Below are positions 33,275 through 40,866 of a stretch of 64,000 nt of DNA, piece after piece (the stretch's first letter is position 1; each line of letters begins with the position of its first letter). The DNA is taken from assembly GCF_023634765.1 (NCBI RefSeq), contig NZ_JAMLFX010000007.1:98756-162755 (forward strand), written 5' to 3'. A program made the position numbers and the translations under genes. The stretch is from Pseudomonas sp. AKS31 (lineage in GTDB: Bacteria; Pseudomonadota; Gammaproteobacteria; Pseudomonadales; Pseudomonadaceae). The notes beneath the pieces were generated by a model. The model saw only the letters and a program-made list of their open reading frames with translations. It had not been told where the DNA came from and searched no databases.

Positions 33275-34242
33275 TCGGCGCACGCTGGTTTCTGTTGCTG
33301 GCGCTGATGCTGCCTGCGGCGGTGCAGGCCGCGTGTTCGGTGGTCAGCACTACGCCGGCGGCGTTCGGTACGCTCAGTTCGATTGCCGTGCGCACGACGT
33401 CGCAGCCCAGTTCCACCCTGAACGCAGGTTTGAGTTGCACCGGTTCGCTGCTGTCCTTGCTGACCAGCAACGACCATTTCTGGGGCACGGTGTCTTCGAC
33501 TCAAAGTGGTCTGGTCGGGCCGAGCGGTGATGTCATCAGTTACACGGTCTACGCCAACAACAGCACCAGCTACCCGCTGACTCGCGGCACGGCCTTCGAC
33601 TTTGCGCGCAACGGCATCATCGATGCCCTCGGCCTGCTCAACGGTACGACGCCGAAAACGGTGCCGCTCTACCTCGGTACAACCATCGGCAGCAACGTCG
33701 CCGCCGGGATCTACACCGAGACCCTGAGCATTTTCTGGAACTGGAATTACTGCTCGGGGATCGGCATCGGCTCCATCTGCCTCGGGCGCGATATCGCCAG
33801 CGGCACGACTTCGTTGACGGTGAACCTGACGGTGTCCAATGACTGCACGATTACTGCGCCGAACATTGCTTTCGGCAGCGCGCCGGTGGTCAGCGCTTTT
33901 ACGCCGGTGACCGGACAGACGATCAATCTGGCCTGCACCAAGGGCAGTGCCTACACCGTGGGGCTGAGTGACGGGCAGAACGCTGTGAGTGTCGGCGGCC
34001 GGCGAAGGATGATTTCCGGAAGCAATTATCTGGCCTACGACATTTTCAAAAGTGCCGGCACCACGCGCTGGGGCAGTGTCGGCGCGGCGCGGCGGGCGAG
34101 TACCGATGCCGAGGTCAATCCGGGTAACGGGCTGGGCACAGGCAGTCAGATCTTCAACTACAACGCGAAGATCTACACCGACCAGTCCACACCGCCGGCG
34201 GGCACGTATCTGGACAATGTGGTTTTGGACGTGGGTTTCTGA
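33271..34242 (+). CDS. csuE: Two-domain SCPU tip adhesin (CsuE-like)
   Basis: A 323-residue secreted protein with two SCPU domains, the architecture of CsuE tip adhesins, which bind hydrophobic surfaces in Acinetobacter. The signal peptide ends VQA before ACSVVSTTPAAFG. The N-domain (about 22-165) is the presumed adhesin, and the pilin domain starts NDCTITAPNIAFGS and ends YLDNVVLDVGF. ATG at 33271 overlaps the usher stop (ATGA), which fixes the start; the longer frame adding two residues is rejected. A family C REP pair follows. Confidence 0.92.
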   Translation: MIGARWFLLLALMLPAAVQAACSVVSTTPAAFGTLSSIAVRTTSQPSSTLNAGLSCTGSLLSLLTSNDHFWGTVSSTQSGLVGPSGDVISYTVYANNSTSYPLTRGTAFDFARNGIIDALGLLNGTTPKTVPLYLGTTIGSNVAAGIYTETLSIFWNWNYCSGIGIGSICLGRDIASGTTSLTVNLTVSNDCTITAPNIAFGSAPVVSAFTPVTGQTINLACTKGSAYTVGLSDGQNAVSVGGRRRMISGSNYLAYDIFKSAGTTRWGSVGAARRASTDAEVNPGNGLGTGSQIFNYNAKIYTDQSTPPAGTYLDNVVLDVGF

Positions 34243-34259
34243 GCTGACACGATCCTTTT

Positions 34260-34348
34260 TAGGAGCTGTCGAGTGAAACGAGGCTGCGATCTTTTGATCT
34301 TGCCCTTAAGAACAAGATCAAAAGATCGCAGCGTGCCGCAGCTCCTAC
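34260..34348. repeat. Paired REP element, family C, long centre
   Basis: Arms TAGGAGCTGTCGAGTGAAAC... and the inverse ending GCAGCTCCTA enclose a second AT-rich inverted repeat (TTTTGATCTTG / CAAGATCAAAA). It could act as a bidirectional terminator between the pilus operon and the anti-sigma gene. Confidence 0.9.
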
Positions 34349-34365
34349 ATAGAACAGCGGTGTTT

Positions 34366-35121
34366 TCAGAATGGCAGCGATTGCCTGAGCTGTTGCGCCG
34401 CCGGTGTATTGACCGGGCTGACCATCGCGTAGTTGTAGCCACCGCCCGACCAGTACTCGGCCTGCAAATCTCCGTCACTGCGCGTGCCACGCGGCAAAAA
34501 GGTGTTCTTCGGCCCCGGCGGGCGCACGTAGAAACTCACTTTATGGCCGCTGCCATCCTCATACATGACCATCGCCGCCGGCCCCTCGTCGGTGCTGAGC
34601 AGGCGCCCGCTGACCGGTTCAAACCCGGCCGCCTTCAGATCGGGCAAGCGACTGGCCCGGTTGAAATAGCGGTCGAGCCAGCGCTGCATGTCGCCATCGC
34701 TGTCGACCTTGTAATCAGCCGGCAACATGCCTTGCTGGGCAATCAGGCGATAGGCCTGCAAGGCGTCGGTCATTGGCAGCATGGGCGGGCGCACGAGGGT
34801 CATTTCCCGCGCCTGCCAGCCACTGAAGCCGCCGACGCTGACCGCGATCAGCAGCACCGCGGCACTGGCCAGATGCCGCCGTGCCTGGCGTTGGCGGCGC
34901 TGGCGAATCATCGCCGGGTCAAGCGCCGGATTGGCCGGTTGCTGTAGTGCGCCGCTGAGTGCCGCGCGCAGTTGCTGGGCATCCTGTTGCCAGGCGCGAA
35001 CCTGCGCCGCTTCGTCGGGGTGACTGGCCAGCCAGGTGTCCAGCACACGCCTGTCGGCGTCGCTGAGCTGGTGGTCGACATAGGCGTGCAGGTCACGCTC
35101 GTTGGGAGGCAGGCTGATCAT
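34366..35121 (-). CDS. Membrane anti-sigma factor
   Basis: A 251-residue predicted single-pass anti-sigma factor. The N-terminal cytoplasmic region (about 1-80, NERDLHAYVDHQLSDADRRVLDTWLASHPDEAAQVRAW) has the common anti-sigma fold beginning. A transmembrane segment lies at about 85-103 (ASAAVLLIAVSVGGFSGW), followed by a periplasmic domain of unknown type. Its ATG overlaps the stop of the ECF sigma gene (ATGA), so the two are translationally coupled, as in sigma/anti-sigma pairs. I see no zinc-binding HxxxCxxC motif. Confidence 0.88.
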   Translation of the reverse strand: MISLPPNERDLHAYVDHQLSDADRRVLDTWLASHPDEAAQVRAWQQDAQQLRAALSGALQQPANPALDPAMIRQRRQRQARRHLASAAVLLIAVSVGGFSGWQAREMTLVRPPMLPMTDALQAYRLIAQQGMLPADYKVDSDGDMQRWLDRYFNRASRLPDLKAAGFEPVSGRLLSTDEGPAAMVMYEDGSGHKVSFYVRPPGPKNTFLPRGTRSDGDLQAEYWSGGGYNYAMVSPVNTPAAQQLRQSLPF

Positions 35122-35624
35122 TTGAGTATCCGCAAAGAAGGGCTGCTGATTTCGCCGTCGCTGAGTTGGCGCAAGGCCTGGCGGGCGCGGGACAGGCGCG
35201 ACATCACGGTGCCGATCGGGGCGCCGAGAATCTCGGCGACCTCTTTATAGGAAAGGCCTTCCACCGAGACCATCAGCAGCAGGGCACGCTGCTCGGTGGG
35301 CAGGCGGTCGAAGGCTTGCAGGGTCGACTGGGCGATGACGGTACGCTCCACCGACGGTTCGGCATCGTCGCGACCGGTGAAGAATTCGAGCATGCGCGCA
35401 TAGCGCCGGGCGCGGCGATGGGCGTCGAGAAACTGCCGATACAGAATCGCAAACAGCCAGGCACGCAAGTCGCCGTCGGCACGTTTATCGCCCCAACTCG
35501 ACAGGGCCCGCTCAAGGCACGCCTGCACCAGATCGTCGGCGCTGCTGCTGTTGCGTGTCAGTGACACGGCAAAGCGGCGCAATCTGGGAATGATTTCTCT
35601 CAACTGTTCGTCGAATTCGCTCAT
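35118..35624 (-). CDS. ECF-family RNA polymerase sigma factor
   Basis: A 168-residue group 4 sigma factor with region 2 (FAVSLTRNSSSADDLVQACLERALSSW, DLRAWLFAILYRQFLDAHRR) and region 4 (LPTEQRALLLMVSVEGLSYKEVAEILGAPIGTVMSRLSRARQAL). It heads a two-gene unit with the anti-sigma factor. Its own promoter (35659-35684, reverse) matches exactly the one driving the divergent peroxidase genes, so it is inferred to be autoregulated and to control the peroxidase/b561 pair. Confidence 0.95.
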   Translation of the reverse strand: MSEFDEQLREIIPRLRRFAVSLTRNSSSADDLVQACLERALSSWGDKRADGDLRAWLFAILYRQFLDAHRRARRYARMLEFFTGRDDAEPSVERTVIAQSTLQAFDRLPTEQRALLLMVSVEGLSYKEVAEILGAPIGTVMSRLSRARQALRQLSDGEISSPSLRILK

Positions 35625-35658
35625 GAAATTCTACTAGTCACTACGCTGTGGACTAGGG

Positions 35659-35684
35659 AGACGCCCGCCGTTGGAGGTTATTCC
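35659..35684 (-). promoter_or_regulatory. ECF promoter of the sigma/anti-sigma unit
   Basis: On the minus strand GGAATAA is followed after 14 bp by CGTCT, 35 bp before the sigma ATG. It is the same two elements and spacing as the opposite promoter at 35713, and both extend to GTGGAATAA. Confidence 0.8.
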
Positions 35685-35712
35685 ACGTTCGGAAAAATAA
35701 ATACCGTCGCGT

Positions 35713-35738
35713 GGAATAAACCCGGACGAGGCGCGTCT
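35713..35738 (+). promoter_or_regulatory. ECF promoter of the peroxidase/b561 unit
   Basis: GGAATAA (35713-35719), 14 bp, CGTCT (35734-35738), about 43 bp before the peroxidase ATG. It matches the autoregulatory promoter facing the other way. Confidence 0.8.
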
Positions 35739-35781
35739 TGCTGATTCTTCCTACTTGTGGCCGATGGCCCTGGAGTTTTTC

Positions 35782-36888
35782 ATGGTTGATCGTTCATCAC
35801 CCAACGCTTCACCGCCCGGCGGGCCGCAGCGCCCGCCACTGAGTGCCGCGAGCCTGATATTGCGTCTGGGCGGCATTGCCGTGGTAGTCGCCGCAGTGGC
35901 GGGGGCGTTTGCCTACGTTCACGGTAACTTCGACCCACAACGTCTGACGCCGAAAGCGCTGGTCGATGTGCTGGAGAAGAACAACGGCGTGCATCCTGGG
36001 TTTCGCCGTAACCACGCCAAAGGCGTGTGCGTGATCGGGCATTTCGAAAGCAGTGGTGAGGCACGAGTATTCTCCACCGCGCAGGTGTTCAACGAGCCGC
36101 GGACTCCGGTGGTGGGGCGTTTTGCCCTGCCGGCAGGCAATCCGTACGCACCGGACAGCAGCGTGCCGATTCGCAGTCTGGCGTTGCGTTTTACCCAGGC
36201 CAACGGGCAGCAGTGGCGCACCGGGATGAACAGCATGCCGGTGTTCCCGGTCGGTACGCCTGAAGCGTTTTATCAATTGCAGCAGGCGCAATCGCCAGAC
36301 CCTGCCACCGGTAAACCTGACCCGGCCAAAGTCCCGGCGTTTTTCGCCGCGCACCCGGAAACCGTGCCGTTTCTGACCTGGGTGAAGACGGCCAAACCGT
36401 CGGCCAGTTACGCCACTGAAACCTATAACAGCGTCAACGCGTTTTATCTGGTCGATGCCAGCGGTAAAAAGCAGGCCGTGCGCTGGAGCATGACCCCGTT
36501 GGCGCACGATGCTGCGGGCGCCAGTGCGCCGGAGGGCGGCGATTTTCTCGAGAAGGATCTGGTGCAACGATTGGCGGCGGCGCCGCTGCGTTTTCAGTTG
36601 AATATCACCCTGGCCAACCCTGAAGATCCAGTGAACGACGCCAGCAAGACCTGGCCCGAGGGGCGCAAAGTGTTGAACGCCGGCACGCTGGTGCTGGAAA
36701 AGACCCAGCCGCAATTGAGCGGCGAATGCCGTGACATCAACTATGACCCGCTGGTACTGCCAGCCGGCATTCAGGGTTCCGACGACCCGTTGCTCGCGGC
36801 CCGTTCCGCCGGTTACGCCAATTCCTACCTGCGCCGCACCAGCGAAGTCAGCCAGTTGCCCGCCGCCAAACAGGAGGCTCGCCCATGA
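35782..36888 (+). CDS. Membrane-anchored catalase-family peroxidase
   Basis: A 368-residue mini-catalase of the catalase-related peroxidase family (SrpA-like). A transmembrane anchor or signal (about 28-50, LILRLGGIAVVVAAVAGAFAYV) directs the enzyme to the periplasmic side. The distal heme His is in FRRNHAKGVCVIGHF and the proximal Tyr is expected in AGYANSYLRR. It lacks the C-terminal parts of large catalases, so peroxidase rather than bulk catalase activity is likely. ATG at 35782 has CTGGAG upstream. Its stop overlaps the ATG of the b561 gene, which may supply its electrons. Confidence 0.9.
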   Translation: MVDRSSPNASPPGGPQRPPLSAASLILRLGGIAVVVAAVAGAFAYVHGNFDPQRLTPKALVDVLEKNNGVHPGFRRNHAKGVCVIGHFESSGEARVFSTAQVFNEPRTPVVGRFALPAGNPYAPDSSVPIRSLALRFTQANGQQWRTGMNSMPVFPVGTPEAFYQLQQAQSPDPATGKPDPAKVPAFFAAHPETVPFLTWVKTAKPSASYATETYNSVNAFYLVDASGKKQAVRWSMTPLAHDAAGASAPEGGDFLEKDLVQRLAAAPLRFQLNITLANPEDPVNDASKTWPEGRKVLNAGTLVLEKTQPQLSGECRDINYDPLVLPAGIQGSDDPLLAARSAGYANSYLRRTSEVSQLPAAKQEARP

Positions 36889-37430
36889 GCACCCAACCGA
36901 CGCATTTCGCCCTGTTGGCGCGGCTGCTGCACTGGCTGATGGCGCTGATGATCATCGCCATGCTGTTTATCGGCGCCGGCATGGTCACCTCGGTGTCCGA
37001 GCGGCATGAATGGCTGATCCATCTGCACAAACCGCTGGGCATCGCGATTCTGGCGCTGGTGATTGTGCGTTTGCTGGTGCGGCTCACCACGCGCCAGCCG
37101 CCGCTGCCAGCCGATCTGCCGGGCTGGCAGGTGCTGGCGGCCAAGGCTTCGCATTTGCTGTTGTACGCATTGATGCTGGTGTTGCCGTTGCTCGGTTGGG
37201 CGATGATCAGCGCTTCGGGTGAGCCGGTGATGCTCAGCACAACGTTGCAGTTGCCAGCGATTGTTCCGGCCGATGCGCAGTTGTTTGCGTTTCTGCGCAA
37301 GGCTCACGGGTATCTGGCCTATCTGCTGTTCCTGACGGTGCTGCTGCACCTGGCGGCGGCGTTGTTTCATGGCTGGATCCGCCGCGACGAGGTGCTCGAC
37401 AGCATGTTGCGTGGTCGCGAACGCAGCTAA
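36885..37430 (+). CDS. Cytochrome b561 family protein
   Basis: A 181-residue four-helix di-heme membrane cytochrome (hydrophobic segments near LLHWLMALMIIAMLFIGAG, PLGIAILALVIVRLLV, LLLYALMLVLPLLGWAM and YLAYLLFLTVLLHLAAALFHGW, with heme His candidates). The ATGA overlap with the peroxidase gene and the shared ECF promoter suggest an electron-transfer partner taking electrons from quinol. The stop overlaps by 4 bp the stop of the converging MFS gene. Confidence 0.92.
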   Translation: MSTQPTHFALLARLLHWLMALMIIAMLFIGAGMVTSVSERHEWLIHLHKPLGIAILALVIVRLLVRLTTRQPPLPADLPGWQVLAAKASHLLLYALMLVLPLLGWAMISASGEPVMLSTTLQLPAIVPADAQLFAFLRKAHGYLAYLLFLTVLLHLAAALFHGWIRRDEVLDSMLRGRERS

Positions 37431-38620
37431 CCCGTTTGCGTGGCGCATCGTACCGGTGCGCCGCGTTTCAGGGTCAGCCACCAGTACGCCAGCGCCACGG
37501 CGTTGATGCCCGCACCGAGCAGGCACACGCCGATCCAGCCGGCCCACGCGTACATCGCGGTCGAGCCGATGGAACCGAGCGCGCTGCCGATCGAATAGAA
37601 CAGCATGTATCCGGCGGTGAGACGGCTTTGCGCTTCGGGGCGCACGCTGTAGATCATGCTCTGGCTGGTGACGTGCACGGCTTGCAGACCCAGATCAAGG
37701 GTGATTACGCCGAGCAGCAATGCCCACAGCGAGGATTGAGTCAGGGCAATCGGCAGCCACGAAGCAAGCATCAGCAACAGCGAAAGACCGCTGACCCATT
37801 GCCCGAGTCCGCGATCAGCCAGATGCCCGGCCCGTGCGGCAGCCAGCGCGCCGGCGGCGCCAGCCAGTCCGAACAGTCCGATTTCACTGTGCGACAGGGA
37901 CAGTGGCGGGGCGGCCAGTGGCAACACCATCGGCGTCCACAGCACCATCGCACTGGCGAAAGTCAGCAACGCGAGGATCGCGCGTTGGCGCAGCACCGGT
38001 TCTTCTCTGAACAGGCTGAATACCGAAGCGATCAGTGCAAGGTAGCGAGTTGTCGGCTGTGGGGCTTCATGTTTGGGAAGAATGCGAAACAGTAGCAACG
38101 CCATCAATAGTGTCAGCCCGGCTGACAGGAAGTAAATCGCTCGCCATCCGGCCAGATCGGCCATACCGCCGGCGACCGTTCGCGCCAGCAAGATGCCGAC
38201 GACGATACCGCTGGTGACTACACCGACCACGCGCCCGCGTTGGGCCGGGATGGCCAGCGTCGCGGCGTAAGCCACCAACACCTGCGTCACTACTGCGAGC
38301 AGCCCTGTCAGGGTCATGCCGAGCAACAACCAGACACTGTTGGGCGCCAACGCGATCATCAACAACGCCACAGCCGACAGCAGTGTCTGGTTGACGATCA
38401 ATTTGCGGCGGTTAAGCAGGTCGCCAAGGGGTACCAATAACACCAGGCCGATGCCGTAGCCGATTTGCGTCAGGGTGATGACGATGCCGATGGTCGCCGG
38501 CGACATGGCAAACGCCTCGGCCATCGCGTCCAGTAATGGCTGGGCGTAATACACATTGCCCACGGCCAGACCGCAGGCCACGGAGAACAGCAACACGGCA
38601 GTGCTTTTGAGAGGTTTCAT
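37427..38620 (-). CDS. MFS transporter, probable drug or metabolite exporter
   Basis: A 397-residue 12-helix major facilitator. It has the motif A-like loop GDLLNRRKLI between helices 2 and 3 and NVYYAQPLLDAMAEAFAMSPATIG at the N-terminus, a signature of a widespread proton-driven exporter subgroup whose substrates are mostly unknown. ATG at 38620 has AGGATGCGGG upstream; upstream in-frame starts lie too close to their ribosome-binding sites. It faces the b561 gene tail to tail with overlapping stops. Confidence 0.85.
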   Translation of the reverse strand: MKPLKSTAVLLFSVACGLAVGNVYYAQPLLDAMAEAFAMSPATIGIVITLTQIGYGIGLVLLVPLGDLLNRRKLIVNQTLLSAVALLMIALAPNSVWLLLGMTLTGLLAVVTQVLVAYAATLAIPAQRGRVVGVVTSGIVVGILLARTVAGGMADLAGWRAIYFLSAGLTLLMALLLFRILPKHEAPQPTTRYLALIASVFSLFREEPVLRQRAILALLTFASAMVLWTPMVLPLAAPPLSLSHSEIGLFGLAGAAGALAAARAGHLADRGLGQWVSGLSLLLMLASWLPIALTQSSLWALLLGVITLDLGLQAVHVTSQSMIYSVRPEAQSRLTAGYMLFYSIGSALGSIGSTAMYAWAGWIGVCLLGAGINAVALAYWWLTLKRGAPVRCATQTG

Positions 38621-38714
38621 ATCCCGCATCCTTTTAGGTTTCAAAATAAAACCTTGGTCACGGTATTGGTGCAGGTTTTATTTTGCAACCTGTTTGCGCG
38701 AGAGTGTGAATGGC

Positions 38715-38748
38715 AAAAAGCAAAAGATCGCAGACAAGCTGCGATCTT
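38715..38748 (-). terminator. Terminator of the M14 peptidase gene, REP-derived
   Basis: A 10-bp perfect stem (AAGATCGCAG / CTGCGATCTT) with a 5-nt loop is followed on the minus strand by TTGCTTTTTGCC. The stem is the inner half of a family C REP arm, suggesting a REP remnant used as a terminator. Confidence 0.75.
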
Positions 38749-38767
38749 TACCGGACGGAGGAGGGGA

Positions 38768-39919
38768 TCAGCGCAGGGTATCAACCATGTCAGCGATGGT
38801 CGTCAGCACGTCTTTACCCAACTGTTTGGAGCGTTTACCCGACCAGCCGGTGACTTTGTCGGGATGGTCGTCGTGATCCTTGAACGGCATTTCCAGAGTC
38901 AGCGACAGGCAGTCATATTTCTGTCCGACGCTGTTGCACGCCAGGGTCATGTTGGCCTGGCCCGGTTCGTCGCGGGTGTAGCCGTACTTGGTCTGGAACT
39001 CTTTGGTGGTGTGTTTCAGGTGATTGCGGAAGTGCTCTTCAAGCTTCTCGATGCGCGGCGTATAGCCTGGATTGCCTTCGCAGCCGGCGGTGAAAACGTG
39101 AGGAATGGTTTCATCGCCATGGGCGTCCAGGAACAGATCGACGCCGTACTTTTCCATTTGCTGCTGGACGAAGAGCACCTCGGGACTGATCTCCTGGCTG
39201 GCGTTCTGCCAGGCCCGGTTCAAATCCTGACCCATGGCGTTGGTGCGCAGATGGCCATGGAACGCGCCATCTGGATTCATGTTCGGCACCAGGTACAGAT
39301 CGGCACTGGCGAGCAGCTTGTTCAGCACCGGATCATCGCGTCTTTCCAGACGCTCGATCACGCCCTCCATGAACCATTCAGCCATGTGCTCACCCGGATG
39401 CTGCTGAGCGATGATCCAGATTTTGCGCTGGCCTTCGGCGCCCGTGCCTTTGCGCAACAATTGAATGTCGCGACCTTCGACACTTTTACCGGTCGCCAAT
39501 AATTCCGTGCCGGCCTTGGTCAGCGCCTGCTCGATCAGCCAGTCGTGACGGCCACGGCTGTAGGGTTCGAAGTAGGCGAACCAGGCGTGGGTCTGGGTAG
39601 CTTCCAGGCAAAAGCGCAGGCAGTCGCCTTCGTAAATAGTCGGCACGCGGAACCAGTTGACATGATCGTAAGACGCTACAGCCTGATAACCCGGCCAGCC
39701 CTTGCTGTAGGTAGATTGGCTGGCGTTGTTCAGGCGGAACCAGTGTTCCTGGCCGACATGCAGGCCGCTGGCCTTGAAATGGAACCACTGGAAATGGGCG
39801 CTGCGGGTATCCGGGCGAATGGCCAGAACCGGATTGAGCGGATTGCTGATGTCGATAACCTGGATGTTGCCGCTGTCGAAGTTGGCACTGATGTCGAACG
39901 AAGATTTGCCCACGGTCAT
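38768..39919 (-). CDS. M14-family zinc carboxypeptidase (cytosolic carboxypeptidase-like)
   Basis: A 383-residue peptidase. An N-terminal beta-rich domain (about 5-120, FDSGNIQVIDIS...FHFKASGLHVGQEHWFRL) as found in AGBL/CCP-type enzymes precedes an M14 catalytic domain with His174 and Glu177 in HPGE and His267 in DAHGDE as zinc ligands, NPDG (215-218) and DLNR (232-235) for substrate, and Glu343 in LTLEMPF as general base. No signal peptide is seen, so it is cytoplasmic. ATG at 39919 has AGGAAT upstream. The bacterial substrates of this subgroup are uncertain. Confidence 0.9.
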   Translation of the reverse strand: MTVGKSSFDISANFDSGNIQVIDISNPLNPVLAIRPDTRSAHFQWFHFKASGLHVGQEHWFRLNNASQSTYSKGWPGYQAVASYDHVNWFRVPTIYEGDCLRFCLEATQTHAWFAYFEPYSRGRHDWLIEQALTKAGTELLATGKSVEGRDIQLLRKGTGAEGQRKIWIIAQQHPGEHMAEWFMEGVIERLERRDDPVLNKLLASADLYLVPNMNPDGAFHGHLRTNAMGQDLNRAWQNASQEISPEVLFVQQQMEKYGVDLFLDAHGDETIPHVFTAGCEGNPGYTPRIEKLEEHFRNHLKHTTKEFQTKYGYTRDEPGQANMTLACNSVGQKYDCLSLTLEMPFKDHDDHPDKVTGWSGKRSKQLGKDVLTTIADMVDTLR

Positions 39920-40196
39920 AATCGATTCCTGAATATGATTTTTATGGCCGTTACTGTACACGCAGGCAGGGCTGAAACCGAGGGGAATTGCGGGGTTTGG
40001 CGGGGGGCGTCCTCCGTGACGCGCAAGCAGCTTAGAGACTGTGCAATTGATTCTCAAGTGCTAATTGTCATTAGTTTGCCCCAATGTGGCCGGGCTTCGC
40101 TTGCCAACCGATATTCTTTTGATATTATCCGCGCCATCGAATTTGCAGCACCTGAAGACTTCATTAGCCTGAAGCCATAAGCCCGAAAAACGGGCA

Positions 40197-40307
40197 AAAA
40201 AAGACCCGGCAAAAAGCCGGGTCAAAAACCGTGATTAGCCTGATGAGGAGATAGTCCAGAAGACCGACCTAAGGTCTCTGGTCCATCGACTGATCTCGCG
40301 ATCAGCT
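40197..40307 (-). ncRNA. prrF: PrrF-like iron-responsive small RNA
   Basis: On the minus strand a promoter overlapped by a Fur box leads into about 110 nt with: a 5' hairpin CTGATCGCGAGATCAG; an unpaired CTCCTCATCAGGCTAATCAC segment able to pair with Shine-Dalgarno regions, as PrrF does on iron-protein mRNAs; and a terminator GACCCGGC-loop-GCCGGGTC followed by seven T. Size, layout and Fur control fit PrrF, which represses iron-using proteins when iron is scarce. Recognition is from memory of PrrF features, not from a covariance search. A single copy is present rather than the P. aeruginosa tandem pair. Confidence 0.8.
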
Positions 40308-40313
40308 GCATGC

Positions 40314-40345
40314 AATAATAATCATTATCATTTGCAAGTCAAATG
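40314..40345 (-). promoter_or_regulatory. Fur box and promoter of the PrrF-like RNA
   Basis: AATAATAATCATTATCATT (40314-40332) is a near-consensus 19-bp Fur site. On the minus strand it overlaps TTGACT, 16 bp, TATTAT (-10 at 40315-40320), giving a start near 40307. Fe-Fur would block the promoter. Confidence 0.85.
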
Positions 40346-40398
40346 TTTTTACCTGCGCGATTGGAAAATTCTTTCCTGTCCGTCCGTACTACCTTTCC

Positions 40399-40737
40399 TT
40401 AGACTTCCTCACCATCGAGTGAATGGTCGACCATCGCCCGCGCCATATCCACCATGTGCACCACTGAAAAGGCCAGATCGCGACTCGCGCCTTGCAGGTT
40501 TTCGGCTGCCTTGAATGCAGTCGCCGCTGCACAGCGCAACAAGTCCGAGGCGTGCACCAGGGCTTCTTCGCCACTGAGATGGCGCCTGACATCGAAAAAA
40601 CGTTCGTCAACCTCAGGTTCTGACACAGCTGGTTTCAAGTAATAGTCGAGCGCTCGCTGTGCCGCCGCACTGCCTTGAGGCGAGGTGAAGGTGGTGTCCA
40701 TTTGCAAATCGGGCAAGTCTTTGCTGCTGATATTCAT
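40399..40737 (-). CDS. DUF6124/DUF3077-type small protein
   Basis: A 112-residue hypothetical protein resembling Pseudomonas DUF6124/DUF3077 proteins: Asp/Glu-rich N-terminus, then two helical segments (LSGEEALVHASDLLRCAAATAFKAAENLQGASRDLAFSVVHMVDMARAMVDHSL). There is no signal peptide or membrane helix. ATG at 40737 has AAGGAG 12 bp upstream; an in-frame GTG four codons earlier touches the ribosome-binding site and is rejected. It is divergent from the S24 repressor, with a shared 129-bp control region. The function is unknown. Confidence 0.8.
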   Translation of the reverse strand: MNISSKDLPDLQMDTTFTSPQGSAAAQRALDYYLKPAVSEPEVDERFFDVRRHLSGEEALVHASDLLRCAAATAFKAAENLQGASRDLAFSVVHMVDMARAMVDHSLDGEEV

Positions 40738-40792
40738 GATGACGGGCACTCCTTGGTCGATTGAAAATCCGTGCCTTCAGGATAGTACTCTG

Positions 40793-40822
40793 TGTAGTTG
40801 TGACGAGAATTTAAATACTACA
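40793..40822. promoter_or_regulatory. Inverted repeat between DUF6124 and repressor genes
   Basis: TGTAGT (40793-40798) and ACTACA (40817-40822) are separated by 18 AT-rich bases and lie midway between the divergent genes. It is a candidate operator for the adjacent S24-type repressor. Evidence is the symmetry and position only. Confidence 0.35.
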
Positions 40823-40866
40823 ATATGTGTTTTGCCGGCCGAAGGCGTCCACGTAAGGTGCTGCAC

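Noticed and set aside
31934..33283. Minus-strand frame (449 codons) opposite the Csu usher
   Set aside because: Antisense shadow of a clear usher gene.
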